A stretch of DNA of 64,000 bases, taken from contig NZ_JAAHIH010000005.1 in assembly GCF_010671925.1 (NCBI RefSeq), forward strand, positions 992,001-1,056,000, written 5' to 3'. How positions within the stretch are numbered: the first letter of the stretch is position 1; every line of letters begins with the position of its first letter. Below the pieces are notes generated by a model. That model was not told where the DNA came from. It was given only the letters and a program-made list of their open reading frames with translations, and did no database searches. Origin of the DNA: Moorena sp. SIOASIH (GTDB lineage: Bacteria; Cyanobacteriota; Cyanobacteriia; Cyanobacteriales; Coleofasciculaceae). Shown one piece after another: positions 27,345-36,942 of this stretch. The position numbers and the translations under genes are program-made.

Positions 27345-27823
27345 CTAAGCCGTCAGCGGTCAGCGGTCAGCGGTCAGCAGACTTAACTCAGCATTATTCG
27401 AATGCTTACCTGTTTTATTCAAAAGCACCTCAAGTAGCGTGGCCATTCCCGTAGCGTGGCCAAAGGCTGATAGCTGAATGCTTTCCTCAAAACCTACCAA
27501 TTTCTTACAGCAATTTCTGACATCGAACTGAGGCTAGTCATTGTCAGTTAAACAACACCAGAAAAAACTGAGACAAAAACTGAGACATTTTGCTCTTGCC
27601 TTCCCAGTAGTCTGAGATTATAGAAAGTTCAGGGATATGTAGCTATTGATCTAACACCCCTGACTGGTTGTATCCTGTCCGGTGCTGGGTGATAGTTTTC
27701 TTTAGCCCAAATCTGGACAGTTTTATATTTTAGAGACAGACAGATGAAATACAGACATATACCGAAATTCTGTGTATAAGAAAACAGCTGTTTTCTGTCT
27801 CACTATCCCCAAAGGAGTAGATT
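27345..27823. other. Intergenic with tandem repeats and MITE relic
   Basis: CAGCGGT heptamers at about 27352-27374. 27400-27482 carries GAATGCTTAC and GCTGATAGCTGAATGCTTTC, a relic of the GTAAGCATTCAGC element. Further on, GGAGTAG before the next ATG serves as ribosome site. No ORF seen. Confidence 0.5.
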
Positions 27824-28759
27824 ATGAGGTTTCACACTGGAGAGATTGCTGTTCAAACTCGGGCTGGGGTAACCGAAGAAGCTGAGAAACTCAGCTCGAT
27901 CATTACTCCGGTGATCAGACCCGCTGCTCAGATGCTCCTGACAACCCAACAATTAGCGATCGCTAGTAGTGTGGATACCAATGGCTTGGTTTGGGCATCA
28001 CTGCTGACTGGTCAACCTGGTTTTGTCCGAGTTTTCGATAATCAAACTGTTGAGATTAACTGTATCCCTATCGATCGGGATCCGTTGTACGAAAACTTGG
28101 TGCAAAATGGAGTACTTGGACTTCTGGTGATTGACCTGACTACCCGTAAACGCTTGCGGATGAATGGCTTGGCTAGAGTAGAAGGCAAAGGGCAGATTGT
28201 GATGCAGACCAGTGAGGTGTTTTTCAACTGTCCCAAATACATCCAGCTGCGTCATCTAGAGACTGATACCGCTGAGTCAACGCAGCCAAATGAAATTCGC
28301 AGCTTTGAGGCTTTGACCACAACCGAGCAAGACTGGATTACCCAATCTGATACCTTTTTCATTGCCAGTTTTAATCCAGAAACTGGGGCAGATGCCTCTC
28401 ATCGGGGTGGATATCCGGGATTTATCCAGGTGATCAGTGATAATCAGCTAGTGTTTCCCGATTATGCTGGCAATAATATGTTTCAAACCCTAGGTAACCT
28501 GACAGTCAATCCCCATGCTGGTCTGCTGTTCATCGATTTTGAGCGAGGCAATACCTTACAACTGACTGGAACAGCCGAGGTGATTTGGGATCAGTCACGA
28601 TTCACTACCGTTCCAGGAGCGCAACGGTTAGTGGAGTTTCATATTGAGCAGGTCTTAGAAACAACTAATGCTAGCCCTATACGCTGGCGCTTTGGAGAGT
28701 ATTCTGCCGCTAATCCTGCTGTTAAGAAGGAGGGTTTACCAGATGCAATGGTTTCTTAG
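27824..28759 (+). CDS. Pyridoxamine-phosphate-oxidase-like flavin-binding protein
   Basis: 311 codons from ATG with AAAGGAG 7 bases upstream. Two split-barrel (FMN-binding) halves are visible: about 38-150 (SSVDTNGLVWASLLTGQPGF) and 175-290 (FIASFNPETGADASHRGG, FPDYAGNNMFQTLGNLTVNP, GLLFIDFERGNTLQLTG). The second half carries the SHRGG and NMFQTLGN motifs of the PNPOx-like family. A flavin-dependent oxidase or reductase in the cytosol is expected; the substrate is unknown. It interrupts the Gld-like transporter set. Confidence 0.85.
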   Translation: MRFHTGEIAVQTRAGVTEEAEKLSSIITPVIRPAAQMLLTTQQLAIASSVDTNGLVWASLLTGQPGFVRVFDNQTVEINCIPIDRDPLYENLVQNGVLGLLVIDLTTRKRLRMNGLARVEGKGQIVMQTSEVFFNCPKYIQLRHLETDTAESTQPNEIRSFEALTTTEQDWITQSDTFFIASFNPETGADASHRGGYPGFIQVISDNQLVFPDYAGNNMFQTLGNLTVNPHAGLLFIDFERGNTLQLTGTAEVIWDQSRFTTVPGAQRLVEFHIEQVLETTNASPIRWRFGEYSAANPAVKKEGLPDAMVS

Positions 28760-28796
28760 GACAACTTAGATGGGTTTGCCCTGACAATCATTCCTC

Positions 28797-28857
28797 CCCC
28801 CTCTCCCCACACTTCCCACACTTCCCACACTTCCCACACTTCCCCCTCTCCCCACAC
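28797..28857. repeat. ACACTTCCC 9-mer array
   Basis: Five units of CACACTTCC bounded by CCCCTCTCCCCACAC, just after the PNPOx-like gene and before the kinase stop. Confidence 0.85.
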
Positions 28858-28873
28858 TCTTCTTCTCCTCCTA

Positions 28874-30787
28874 CTACTTAACTCTTACTTTTGTTTTGAG
28901 AGTGATTAGTTTAATTCCTGGATTATAAGTATAAACACGACGAAAAATAAGTGTAATCACTGAGGCATTAGGATCTAGGGGTTGTTTTAAGGTGATATAA
29001 CCTTTAGTTGGTGTCCTAGAAGGCATGACTGTTCCATCCCAACTAGAGCCTGAATAACCTCTATAGTTATTTCCTAAGTTATCAACTGCGATAAAATCTG
29101 AAAATCTGCTATCTTTATTAGTGTAATTATAAGCTTTAAAATAAATTTTTAATTGGCCATTTTTCCACTTTTCTATCTTATCAACGACGAAGCGAGCGCC
29201 ATTAACTTGTGGGGATGACCAATAATTTCTAAAAACTTGAGGGATTTGGCTTTGCCATTCAGCAATTAATCGTTGTGCTTCTTGATAAGATGGCGTAGCG
29301 TTATGAATCCGTTTTGCGATGGATATTGCTTGACTATACTGTCGCTGATTAGCATAGTGATTTGCCTTGATGATCAGGTTTTCTCCTTGTATTTCTAATT
29401 CAGCAGCTAGTCTTTCTAATTCAGCAGTTTTTATTTTTGTTTCAGCAGTTTTAATAATTTGGATTGCTTGGTGCTGGAAACGTTCATCCTTAACCTGTGT
29501 TGCCATTGCTTTGGCTTGTTGCCATTTACGTTTCTTTAGGTCTTGTTGAGCTTTTTGAATTAAATTTTGATCACTTTGCCATTGTTTCCATTCAGTAATT
29601 AACTGTTGTGCTTCTTGGTAACTATTACTCTCAGCAGGTATTTTTTTAGCTTCAGTAATTGCTTTATATATAAGTCGAGAGTTCTCTACTAGTTTAGTGG
29701 CTTTATTTAGTTGTGCTACAGAACAGTCATTTAAGAGGCATATCGATTTGTCATTGATGCTCAAAAAATCGGGAACGTCTTGAGCTAAGTTAATACATTT
29801 TTCATAGTCTCCATTGCTCAAGTGCTGTTGGATTTTACTTACTACTAGTTGCTCAATTTGGTTTAATCCATAGGTAAGACCTAACCCTAAAGTGATTACA
29901 GTAACTATAGCATAACTTAGTCGTTTATTCAGGTTCTTTACTTTGAGATTGTTGCTAAACTCTGCTAGTAGTTTTCTTTTAGTTGGCTGTGGGGATGGAA
30001 CCGATTTAAAAATACGTTCTAGATTGGCAAGACGCTTTTTAGGGTCAGGTTCTACCATCTTGTCTAGGTAGTCAAGAAATTCTTTGCTAAAACCTGAAGC
30101 TAAATGCCTGAATTTTAGACGATGATTGCTTAAATCAATTAAATTACTAATTTCCGCCGTTTTAATTCCGGTAACCAAAGAAACAAGTGTCACTCCTAAA
30201 CTATAAATATCTGATGCTTTATTGAGGGGTTGATTATATAATTGTTCTGGTGGCATAAATCCAGCTGTGCCAGCCATCGTAGTACTTCCAGCAATTGAAC
30301 TATAGGCAATTTTGGCTAAACCAAAATCAATTAAGTAAACCCGCATTTTGTAATCTAACAAAACATTTTCTGGTTTAATGTCTCGGTGAATTATCGGATT
30401 AGAAAAATGTTGGATATAATCCAAAATTTCGATAAGTTGAACTGCAATTTGCTGAATTTGCTCTGGTGTAAAACTTGGGTATGCAGACAAAGGTTGAGCG
30501 TTTTTGTACTCCTGTACCAAACAAACACCACCCTCAGGAGCAAAGGAGTCAAGATACCGAGGAATCCTAGGATGGTGTAACTGTTTTAGTACCTTAATCT
30601 CACTTTCAATGGATTGGTAACCATGCCAGCTACTGTTATATTGAGCAAATTGAAATAGCTTGATTACAACTTTTTGCTTAGTTTTAAGATGGATGGCTTG
30701 ATAAGTTACTCGACCACTGTGATAGTTCTGACCTAATCGTTTTTTGACTTGGTAGCCATAGTTAGAAAAATCAGGAAATTCGCTCAT
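28874..30787 (-). CDS. Membrane-anchored Ser/Thr protein kinase
   Basis: 637 codons. Hanks-type kinase domain at about 12-262: Lys43 (VVIKLF), HRDIKPENVLL at 134-144 with catalytic Asp136, DFG at 154-156, activation-segment GTAGFMPPEQL near 173. One membrane helix at about 290-308 (SYAIVTVITLGLGLTYG) separates it from a C-terminal half with TPR-like or coiled helix (about 330-520; QEAQQLITEWK repeats) and a beta-rich end (about 530-637; FRNYWSSPQVNGARFVVDKI). The C-terminal part would be outside the cytosol and act as sensor. The glycine-rich loop is weak (LGQNYHSGRV) but plausible. Confidence 0.88.
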   Translation of the reverse strand: MSEFPDFSNYGYQVKKRLGQNYHSGRVTYQAIHLKTKQKVVIKLFQFAQYNSSWHGYQSIESEIKVLKQLHHPRIPRYLDSFAPEGGVCLVQEYKNAQPLSAYPSFTPEQIQQIAVQLIEILDYIQHFSNPIIHRDIKPENVLLDYKMRVYLIDFGLAKIAYSSIAGSTTMAGTAGFMPPEQLYNQPLNKASDIYSLGVTLVSLVTGIKTAEISNLIDLSNHRLKFRHLASGFSKEFLDYLDKMVEPDPKKRLANLERIFKSVPSPQPTKRKLLAEFSNNLKVKNLNKRLSYAIVTVITLGLGLTYGLNQIEQLVVSKIQQHLSNGDYEKCINLAQDVPDFLSINDKSICLLNDCSVAQLNKATKLVENSRLIYKAITEAKKIPAESNSYQEAQQLITEWKQWQSDQNLIQKAQQDLKKRKWQQAKAMATQVKDERFQHQAIQIIKTAETKIKTAELERLAAELEIQGENLIIKANHYANQRQYSQAISIAKRIHNATPSYQEAQRLIAEWQSQIPQVFRNYWSSPQVNGARFVVDKIEKWKNGQLKIYFKAYNYTNKDSRFSDFIAVDNLGNNYRGYSGSSWDGTVMPSRTPTKGYITLKQPLDPNASVITLIFRRVYTYNPGIKLITLKTKVRVK

Positions 30788-31674
30788 CGAATTTAGGTTT
30801 GTGCATCACTTACAAAATGTATACGCTTTATATTACTCCAACTTCAACAAAATAATAACGGATTGAGTTTTAAGTAATTGACACCCCAAGTCTCTTTAGA
30901 GTTTGGGTTGATAGTGACCTGAAAGCTAGAGCTGGTAAGTATTGTGGACCACTTGTGGCCCCCAGCAAGTTTATACAAACTTTATATTTATCCAAAGCCT
31001 TTATACAAAGTTTACAAAAAAACTATGAAGGATAATCTTTTTATGGATAAAAATAGTGTAAACTTATTCACCAATTTATTCACCTAACTAATACACCCAA
31101 CTAATAGTGTGGCTGGATGTGTGGAATCACCACTGAATCCTCAGTACGGAGTGCTGAGTGCTGATACCTGATAGCTAAATAATTATCTGATAGCTAAATA
31201 ATTAGGACTTATAAAAATTAGTTATTTTAATTTTCCACTCTATAGCTGTCCTATGATTACCCTCTGAAGTTCCATCGGATACTCTCAAAGATCCGCTACG
31301 GGATTCTCAGCGCTGCTACGGGATCACATTACTACCGTCTTAAGTTCCATCGGATGCTCTCAGCTGCTACACGAACGCATGATTAGCCGGTGAAGTTCGA
31401 TGTGATGCTCTCAGCCGCTACGCGATCGCATGATTAGCCGGTGATATCATGTCAGGATAATTACCCCTTATAAAAATCTCCCCACACTCCCCACACTCCC
31501 CACACTCCCCACACTCCCCACACTCCCCACACTCCCCACACTCCCCACACTCCCCACACTCCCCACACTCCCCGCGCCCAGGCCCCACCACACTCGCCTA
31601 ATGCCTAATACCTAGCAGGTTAAGCTGAATGCTTACAATCAGTAATGATAGTTGCAGCTGCCGTGAGGTTTGAG
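30788..31674. other. Gene-free stretch with repeat arrays
   Basis: About 880 bases. 31257-31445 has three decayed units of a repeat (GTTCCATCGGATACTCTCA ... GCTACGCGATCGCATGATTAGCCGGTGA). 31447-31475 matches the insert at 21660-21690 in reverse. 31478-31570 is about ten CCCCACACT units. GGGTTGATAG and ACACCCCAAG near 30880-30910 form a weak hairpin. The short upstream extension of the GldG-like ORF (31645-31674) is probably untranslated. Confidence 0.6.
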
Positions 31675-33249
31675 ATGAAGACAAGCAAAACCAAGAAGTA
31701 TCTCCTTTACCTTTTCTGGCTCGGGCCACTACTGACCATGGCGGGAATCACTGTCAGGATTATTACTGAAAAATGGTCTCCAGACGCATTAGGGTTACTG
31801 ATTGCTGGTATTGTCATTAGTCTTGTGGGGCTAGTATTTTTAGCCCAGTTGGCTCCGAAATTTTGGCAAAGCCGTTCTACCCAAGTCGGAACCAATGCTA
31901 TTATTTCTACGGTAGCTATGTTAGTGATTTTGGGGCTGATTAACTTTTTAGGGGTGCGCTATACCCAACGGATCGATTTCACAGAAAATCAGTTATATAC
32001 TCTGTCACCCCAGTCCCAGCAAGTGGTGCAAAATTTACGACAGCCCCTTAAGGTTTGGATCTTTAATCCACAACCCAATCCAGATGACCGAGAGTTGTTA
32101 GAGAACTTTCGTCGGTATGGGTCAAACTTTGAATTTCAGTTTGTTGACCCTCAGCTAAAACCAGCACTAGCTCAGAAATTTGGTGTTCAGTCTATCGGAG
32201 AAGTTTATCTACAATATAAAGACAAGCAACAATTATTGCAAGCTGTTAATGATACCCAACCTCTGTCAGAATCTAGTCTTACTAGTGGTATCGAAACCCT
32301 GACTCGGGAAATTTCGGTTAGGGTTTACTTCCTCCAAGGTCACGGAGAAAAATCCTTAGCAGAAGTAGAAGGAGGATTATCTGAGGCCGTACGTGTTTTA
32401 GAGGATAAAAATTTTACGGTTCAACCCCTTAACCTAGCTGAACGCTCAGAGGTTCCAGCCGATGCATCAATCGTGGTTAGTGCAGGTCCGATGCGACCAT
32501 TATTAGAAAAAGAAGTCAAAGGGTTACGTAACTATCTATCTAAGGGTGGTAGCTTACTATTGATGCTCGACCCTGATACTAATCCTGAATTGGATAGCTT
32601 TCTCAAAGACTGGGGAATTAAGCTAGACAGTAGGTTAGTGATTGACCCGTCTGCTCCAGAACGTTCCTTAGTGCTTGGTGCAGCAACTCCAATGGTGACC
32701 AGCTACGGGAATCATCCCATTACCAACGAATTTGGCGACGGATTTTCCTTTTATCCCTGGGCGCGATCGCTAGAAATTATCCCAGTAGATGGTATCCAGG
32801 AGACTCCTCTGCTGATTACCAATGACAGAACTTGGGCTGAGAGCAATCCTAAACAGCAGCCACTGGAATTGAATCCAGAAAGCGATCGCCCTGGTCCGTT
32901 AATCTTAGGTGTAGCATTAAGCCGCCAAGCGGAAGAGATTGATCAAGCTACTCCTCAAGAGGATGGTAACAAAAAGACCTCTTCATCTCGTCTAGTAGTC
33001 TATGGTAACTCTAATTTTGCCACCAATGGTTGGTTTGATCAGCAATTAAATGGTGATGTTTTTCTCAACACCATTAGCTGGTTAAGCAAGCAAGATGATC
33101 AAGTCCTATCTATCCGCCCTAAAGAACAAAACAATCGACGGATTAACCTAACAGCAATCCAGGCTGAGTTACTGGGTTGGACTGCGCTGTTACTTATGCC
33201 CTTAGTCGGGTTTACCACAGCTGGGTTGGTATGGTGGCAACGCCGTTAG
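31675..33249 (+). CDS. GldG-like ABC-transporter auxiliary protein
   Basis: 524 codons from the ATG at 31675, which has GAGGT 8 bases before it; an ATG at 31645 adds ten residues. One helix near 5-28, another at about 70-92, a large domain (130-490; LSPQSQQVVQNL, VYFLQGHGEKSL, LSKGGSLLLMLDPDTNP, LVVYGNSNFATNGWF) and a final helix (about 500-520). The large domain matches ABC_transp_aux/GldG, a periplasmic-side partner of GldA/GldF. Its presence 4.3 kb from ATPase and permease, with unrelated genes between, suggests the operon was split. Confidence 0.85.
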   Translation: MKTSKTKKYLLYLFWLGPLLTMAGITVRIITEKWSPDALGLLIAGIVISLVGLVFLAQLAPKFWQSRSTQVGTNAIISTVAMLVILGLINFLGVRYTQRIDFTENQLYTLSPQSQQVVQNLRQPLKVWIFNPQPNPDDRELLENFRRYGSNFEFQFVDPQLKPALAQKFGVQSIGEVYLQYKDKQQLLQAVNDTQPLSESSLTSGIETLTREISVRVYFLQGHGEKSLAEVEGGLSEAVRVLEDKNFTVQPLNLAERSEVPADASIVVSAGPMRPLLEKEVKGLRNYLSKGGSLLLMLDPDTNPELDSFLKDWGIKLDSRLVIDPSAPERSLVLGAATPMVTSYGNHPITNEFGDGFSFYPWARSLEIIPVDGIQETPLLITNDRTWAESNPKQQPLELNPESDRPGPLILGVALSRQAEEIDQATPQEDGNKKTSSSRLVVYGNSNFATNGWFDQQLNGDVFLNTISWLSKQDDQVLSIRPKEQNNRRINLTAIQAELLGWTALLLMPLVGFTTAGLVWWQRR

Positions 33250-33358
33250 TATTGGTAACTGATATAACTATAGTAAAGGGAACAGGGAATAGGGAGTAGG
33301 GAGTAAGGAATATGGCATCAGTAATTCTCACAATTCCTACACGGATCCCTATAAACCT

Positions 33359-33994
33359 ATGACAATTCTACAAGCTAGTCACCTATCTCTAGAAGATGTC
33401 CATCATACCTTTGGCTTTCAACGGCAATACAATAGTTCATTAACTTCCCGGTTATCCCTAGACACTATCACCGAATTTGAGCAACGGGAATTGGAACAAA
33501 TTCGGACTGATTTTGATAATTACTTAATCGCCGGTAAAGTATCTGAAGGACTGGTAAAAGCTCTAACTGTTTTTCCCTTACTGCGATTAGCTGGCTTCTA
33601 TCGCTCTCCAATCAAGATTTCCTTGGAAGAAGGGATTGCTGATATTGATATTGAAGACCAGGATACCAAAATTACTGGCAGACTAGATATTCTAGCAATC
33701 AACAAAGCTAAACAGACAGTAGATAAAGTATCGTTTTGGGTCTTAGTTATCGAAACTAAAAACAGTAGTGCTGATGTATCCGTTGGTTTACCTCAATTAC
33801 TGACCTATGCCTATAAGAGTTTAGACCATCAAGACTCAGTTTGGGGACTATCGACTAACGGATACATTTATCAGTTTATTTATATCCAAGCTGGCAATCC
33901 TCCGATTTATCAGTTGATGCCAGTATTAAACCTGATGGAATCGGAGTCATCGATTAAATTACTACAAGTTATTAAAGCTATAGCGCTCCTATAG
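33359..33994 (+). CDS. Restriction-nuclease-like protein (PD-(D/E)XK fold)
   Basis: 211 codons. The region 108-150 has the nuclease pattern GRLDIL ... FWVLVIETKN with the Asp and the E-x-K pair, as in type I R-subunit N-terminal (HSDR_N-like) domains. A helical N-terminus (residues 1-60) precedes it. There is no helicase, methylase or specificity gene nearby, so this is an orphan; many cyanobacteria carry such solitary copies. Nuclease activity is inferred. Confidence 0.7.
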   Translation: MTILQASHLSLEDVHHTFGFQRQYNSSLTSRLSLDTITEFEQRELEQIRTDFDNYLIAGKVSEGLVKALTVFPLLRLAGFYRSPIKISLEEGIADIDIEDQDTKITGRLDILAINKAKQTVDKVSFWVLVIETKNSSADVSVGLPQLLTYAYKSLDHQDSVWGLSTNGYIYQFIYIQAGNPPIYQLMPVLNLMESESSIKLLQVIKAIALL

Positions 33995-34030
33995 CATTTC
34001 CATTTGATTTGTGAACATACTCCCTAGCGA

Positions 34031-35020
34031 CTATGTTCGCTCTCCAAATCGAGTCAATAATTCTAGTCGAGACAATTGTAATAGTAGGGGGGTAAATTCT
34101 TCTGGAGACAGTGCCATCAATGGCTCAATAATTCCCAACAGTTCCTGGTCTAGTTCACCAAAACGGCTACGCAATAAGTAAGTGACCATAGTACGGCGTT
34201 CGTTTTGCATACCTTGGACTAGTCCTTCTTCTTTTCCCTGGACTAGTCCTTCTTCTTTTCCCTGCACTAGTCCCTGGACTAGTCCCTCTTGTTTGCCAAG
34301 CTCGGTAGCCAATTCCAGTCGTTGTTGATATATTTCAGATAATTGCATGATTAACTCCCGGTCATCTTCTTCTAGGTCTTGATTTTGTTTGATACGTGCC
34401 TCTAAAATTGCCAGCATGTCATATACTAATTCTAGGATATTGTCTTTGTGCTGACTCCCGTTCGGTAGGGATTTCAATTCCTCGATCGCGTGCTGTTGCA
34501 CTCTACCTCTACCGATAATTCTCAGCCATAAGGTTTCTGAGGTAACTGGCAGTTGGTGAATCGCCACAATTGCGGTATACAAGGATTTCCCCAGAAAGTA
34601 TATCCCCCTGGGATAATTAACTAGATCTGCTTGAAAATTGAAGCTTTCTAAAAACTCTTCCGAAGCGGTTGGGGAGAGAATCCATAAACGAGGCAGTTCG
34701 GTCACCCTAACTTGGGCATTAGTGCGCTTAGCCTGACGGAAAACTTGACCATGAACCTGGGCCAGTTTACCGATACAACTGAGCACCTCAAATTTAGTGA
34801 CTGGGTTGCGGAACGGTTCAAATATGGCAGGAGTTGTGGCCAGTTTTCCGAGTAATCCTAGGCTTTGTCCATTGGTGGTTAGTGGCTGAGATGGCAAAAA
34901 GTAAACATCAATTTCTTGAACTTCCCCAGGCACTTTCCAGCTTGTTTCTACCTTCCCCAGGGGGTCGAGGAGTTCTTTAAGACATTGTTTGGCAAATTGG
35001 TCATGGACGTTTCTGGTCAT
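34031..35020 (-). CDS. Rpn/DUF4351-type putative nuclease
   Basis: 329 codons. N-terminus HDQFAKQCLKELLDPLGKVE followed by EIDVYFLPSQ and KFEVLSCIG fits the PD-(D/E)XK-like fold of cyanobacterial Rpn-related proteins. Residues about 245-275 have a tandem EGLVQGK(E) repeat, three units, seen also as a DNA repeat at about 34220-34290. The end (LLRSRFGELDQELLGIIEPL) is a DUF4351-type helical domain. Such proteins occur as recombination-promoting factors or as decayed mobile nucleases; activity here is inference. Confidence 0.75.
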   Translation of the reverse strand: MTRNVHDQFAKQCLKELLDPLGKVETSWKVPGEVQEIDVYFLPSQPLTTNGQSLGLLGKLATTPAIFEPFRNPVTKFEVLSCIGKLAQVHGQVFRQAKRTNAQVRVTELPRLWILSPTASEEFLESFNFQADLVNYPRGIYFLGKSLYTAIVAIHQLPVTSETLWLRIIGRGRVQQHAIEELKSLPNGSQHKDNILELVYDMLAILEARIKQNQDLEEDDRELIMQLSEIYQQRLELATELGKQEGLVQGLVQGKEEGLVQGKEEGLVQGMQNERRTMVTYLLRSRFGELDQELLGIIEPLMALSPEEFTPLLLQLSRLELLTRFGERT

Positions 35021-35045
35021 GGAACAGCCTAAAAACTATAGGAAA

Positions 35046-35320
35046 GGGAGTAGGGAGTAGGGAGTAGGGAGTAGGGAGTAGGGAGTAGGGAGTAGGGAGT
35101 AGGGAGTAGGAGAAAATTATCTGTAACTCATAATTATTATAACCGATGATTAGTAATTTATTGATCACAAAAATTACATCAAAAAAATGTTATCATTTTT
35201 TAAAAAATGACCATAAAAATCAAGGCTTATTTAGCATCATCCCAAAAAATTATCGGATTTCTTTCCTACTCTTCCCTGTTCCCTGTTCCCTGTTCCCTGT
35301 TCCCTGCTCCCTGTTCCCTA
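35046..35320. repeat. Heptamer arrays around an AT-rich gap
   Basis: 35046-35109 is nine or so GGGAGTA units; 35276-35320 is CCTGTTC units with one CCTGCTC. The space up to 35460 has no gene; 35378-35430 looks like ordinary leader DNA. Confidence 0.85.
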
Positions 35321-35460
35321 TGACCTATTATTTATAAGTGTTCAACCAAAAATGATATAAGATAGAGTGGGTGCATAATGCCAGCTAGGATGAACGGTTC
35401 CATGTTCCAACCGCAGCTTGGTACAGAATAGGGAAAAAACTCTACCAATAGAAAATTAAT

Positions 35461-36759
35461 ATGACCGATTTACAAACGTTTTACCGAGCTACCAACCCCA
35501 GTAAAACCTTAGCGGTGGACAATGAGGAGGATCGCAAGTATTACATTGATTTCTCTTCAGTACGCGGCGGTCAGATTATTGAAAAACTTAGAAAAAAGAT
35601 TGCTATCTTTTCACCAAATAAACCTACTTGTGAACTGTTTACTGGGCATATTGGCTGCGGCAAGTCTACGGAGTTGCTCAGGTTAAAGCTGGATTTAGAA
35701 CGGTCAGGATTTCATGTGGTTTACTTCGAGTCCGATCAAGACTTGGAAATGAGCGATGTTGATATCAGTGATATTTTACTGGCGATCGCTCGTCGAGTCA
35801 GTGAAAGTCTGGAAGGCGCTGGCATTAGCCTTCAACCAGGGTACTTCCAGAGGTTATTTGGCGAAGTCAAAGATATCTTAAAAACACCGATGGAGCTATC
35901 GGATGTAGAATTCTCTGTAGGCATTGCCACCATTACCAGTCAAGCCAAAGCTAGCCCTAAGCAGCGGGATAAGTTGAGAGGATATCTAGAGCCTCGAACC
36001 AATGGAATTATTGAAGCAATTAATCAGGAGGTGCTGGAGCCTGCTATCCAGAAATTGAAACAGACCGGGAAAAAGGGACTAGTAGTAATTGTCGATAACC
36101 TTGACCGCGTGGACTCTATTCAAAAGCCCTTTGGTCGTCTTCAGCCAGAATATTTGTTTGCGGATCGAGGAGCACAGTTGCGGGGACTGGGCTGTCACGT
36201 GGTTTACACTATTCCACTGTCGCTGCGGTTTTCCAATGACTTTGGGATGGTGACTGAACGGTTTATGACCGACCCCAAAGTCCTGCCAATGGTACCTGTA
36301 CAGTTACGGGACGGTAGTAAACATGAAGAAGGAATGGCACTGCTGCGACAGATGGTACTAGCAAGAGCTTTTCCAGATTTAGAGCCAAACCAGCGTCTGA
36401 CTAAAATTACCGCAATTTTTGACAGTCCTGAAACCTTAGACCGTTTATGTGGTGCTAGTGGCGGTCATGTGCGGAATTTACTCCGGTTTCTCAATGATTG
36501 GATCATGGAAGAAGGAAAACTACCCCTGTCCCGTAATGGTCTAGAACGTATGATTAAGGCTCAGCATCATAAACTTGTGTTAGCGATCACTGATGATGAG
36601 TGGGATTTACTGCGTAAAGTAGCTAAGGATAAAAAAGTGACTGGAGATGATGGATATCAAATCTTAATCCGCAGTCGCTTTGTTTATGAGTATTATGATC
36701 AAGAAGAACCTTGGTTTGATGTTAATCCGATTTTGGCAGAAGCTAAGGAACTAGTTTGA
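35461..36759 (+). CDS. P-loop ATPase partnered with a STAND-WD40 protein
   Basis: 432 codons. Walker A GHIGCGKST is at about 62-70 and Walker B VVIVDNLDRVD at about 208-218; a sensor-like Arg lies near 283 (LRFSND). The N-terminal 55 residues include YIDFSSVRGGQIIEKLRKKI. The C-terminal 110 residues are a winged-helix-like module (RMIKAQHHKLVLAI, VAKDKKVTGDDGYQILIRSR). It reads as an AAA/KAP-like ATPase. Its stop is 183 bases before the STAND-WD40 start, with repeats between; the two probably work together. Function is unknown. Confidence 0.75.
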   Translation: MTDLQTFYRATNPSKTLAVDNEEDRKYYIDFSSVRGGQIIEKLRKKIAIFSPNKPTCELFTGHIGCGKSTELLRLKLDLERSGFHVVYFESDQDLEMSDVDISDILLAIARRVSESLEGAGISLQPGYFQRLFGEVKDILKTPMELSDVEFSVGIATITSQAKASPKQRDKLRGYLEPRTNGIIEAINQEVLEPAIQKLKQTGKKGLVVIVDNLDRVDSIQKPFGRLQPEYLFADRGAQLRGLGCHVVYTIPLSLRFSNDFGMVTERFMTDPKVLPMVPVQLRDGSKHEEGMALLRQMVLARAFPDLEPNQRLTKITAIFDSPETLDRLCGASGGHVRNLLRFLNDWIMEEGKLPLSRNGLERMIKAQHHKLVLAITDDEWDLLRKVAKDKKVTGDDGYQILIRSRFVYEYYDQEEPWFDVNPILAEAKELV

Positions 36760-36765
36760 CCCGGT

Positions 36766-36840
36766 GGTGCGTTACGGGACGGGCTGTCCCAACACTGGCT
36801 ACCAGGCGGAAAATGAGGGCGAGCCCGTCCCTAACGCACC
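36766..36840. mobile_element. 75-bp inverted-repeat element between the ATPase and STAND genes
   Basis: Ends GGTGCGTTACGGGACGGGCT (36766-36785) and AGCCCGTCCCTAACGCACC (36822-36840) are inverted copies differing by one base gap. The centre (CCCAACACTGGCTACC) is shared with the MITE at 831-1042. Confidence 0.7.
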
Positions 36841-36866
36841 CTACGCCACATTTAGGTGCGACTGCT

Positions 36867-36933
36867 TCCTGCTCCCTGCTCCCTGCTCCCTGCTCCCTGC
36901 TCCCTGCTCCCTGTTCCCTGTTCCCTGTTCCCT
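36867..36933. repeat. CTCCCTG/TTCCCTG heptamer array before the STAND gene
   Basis: About nine heptamers immediately upstream of the ATG at 36943. The array is in an open frame with the gene, so translation from 36856 would add 29 Leu-Pro-Cys residues; I chose the ATG after the array. Confidence 0.85.
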
Positions 36934-36942
36934 TTGCGATAT

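Noticed and set aside
36856..36942. N-terminal extension of the STAND protein (Leu-Pro-Cys repeats)
   Set aside because: It is the heptamer array read in frame; the ATG at 36943 gives a normal start. I could not rule out extended translation.
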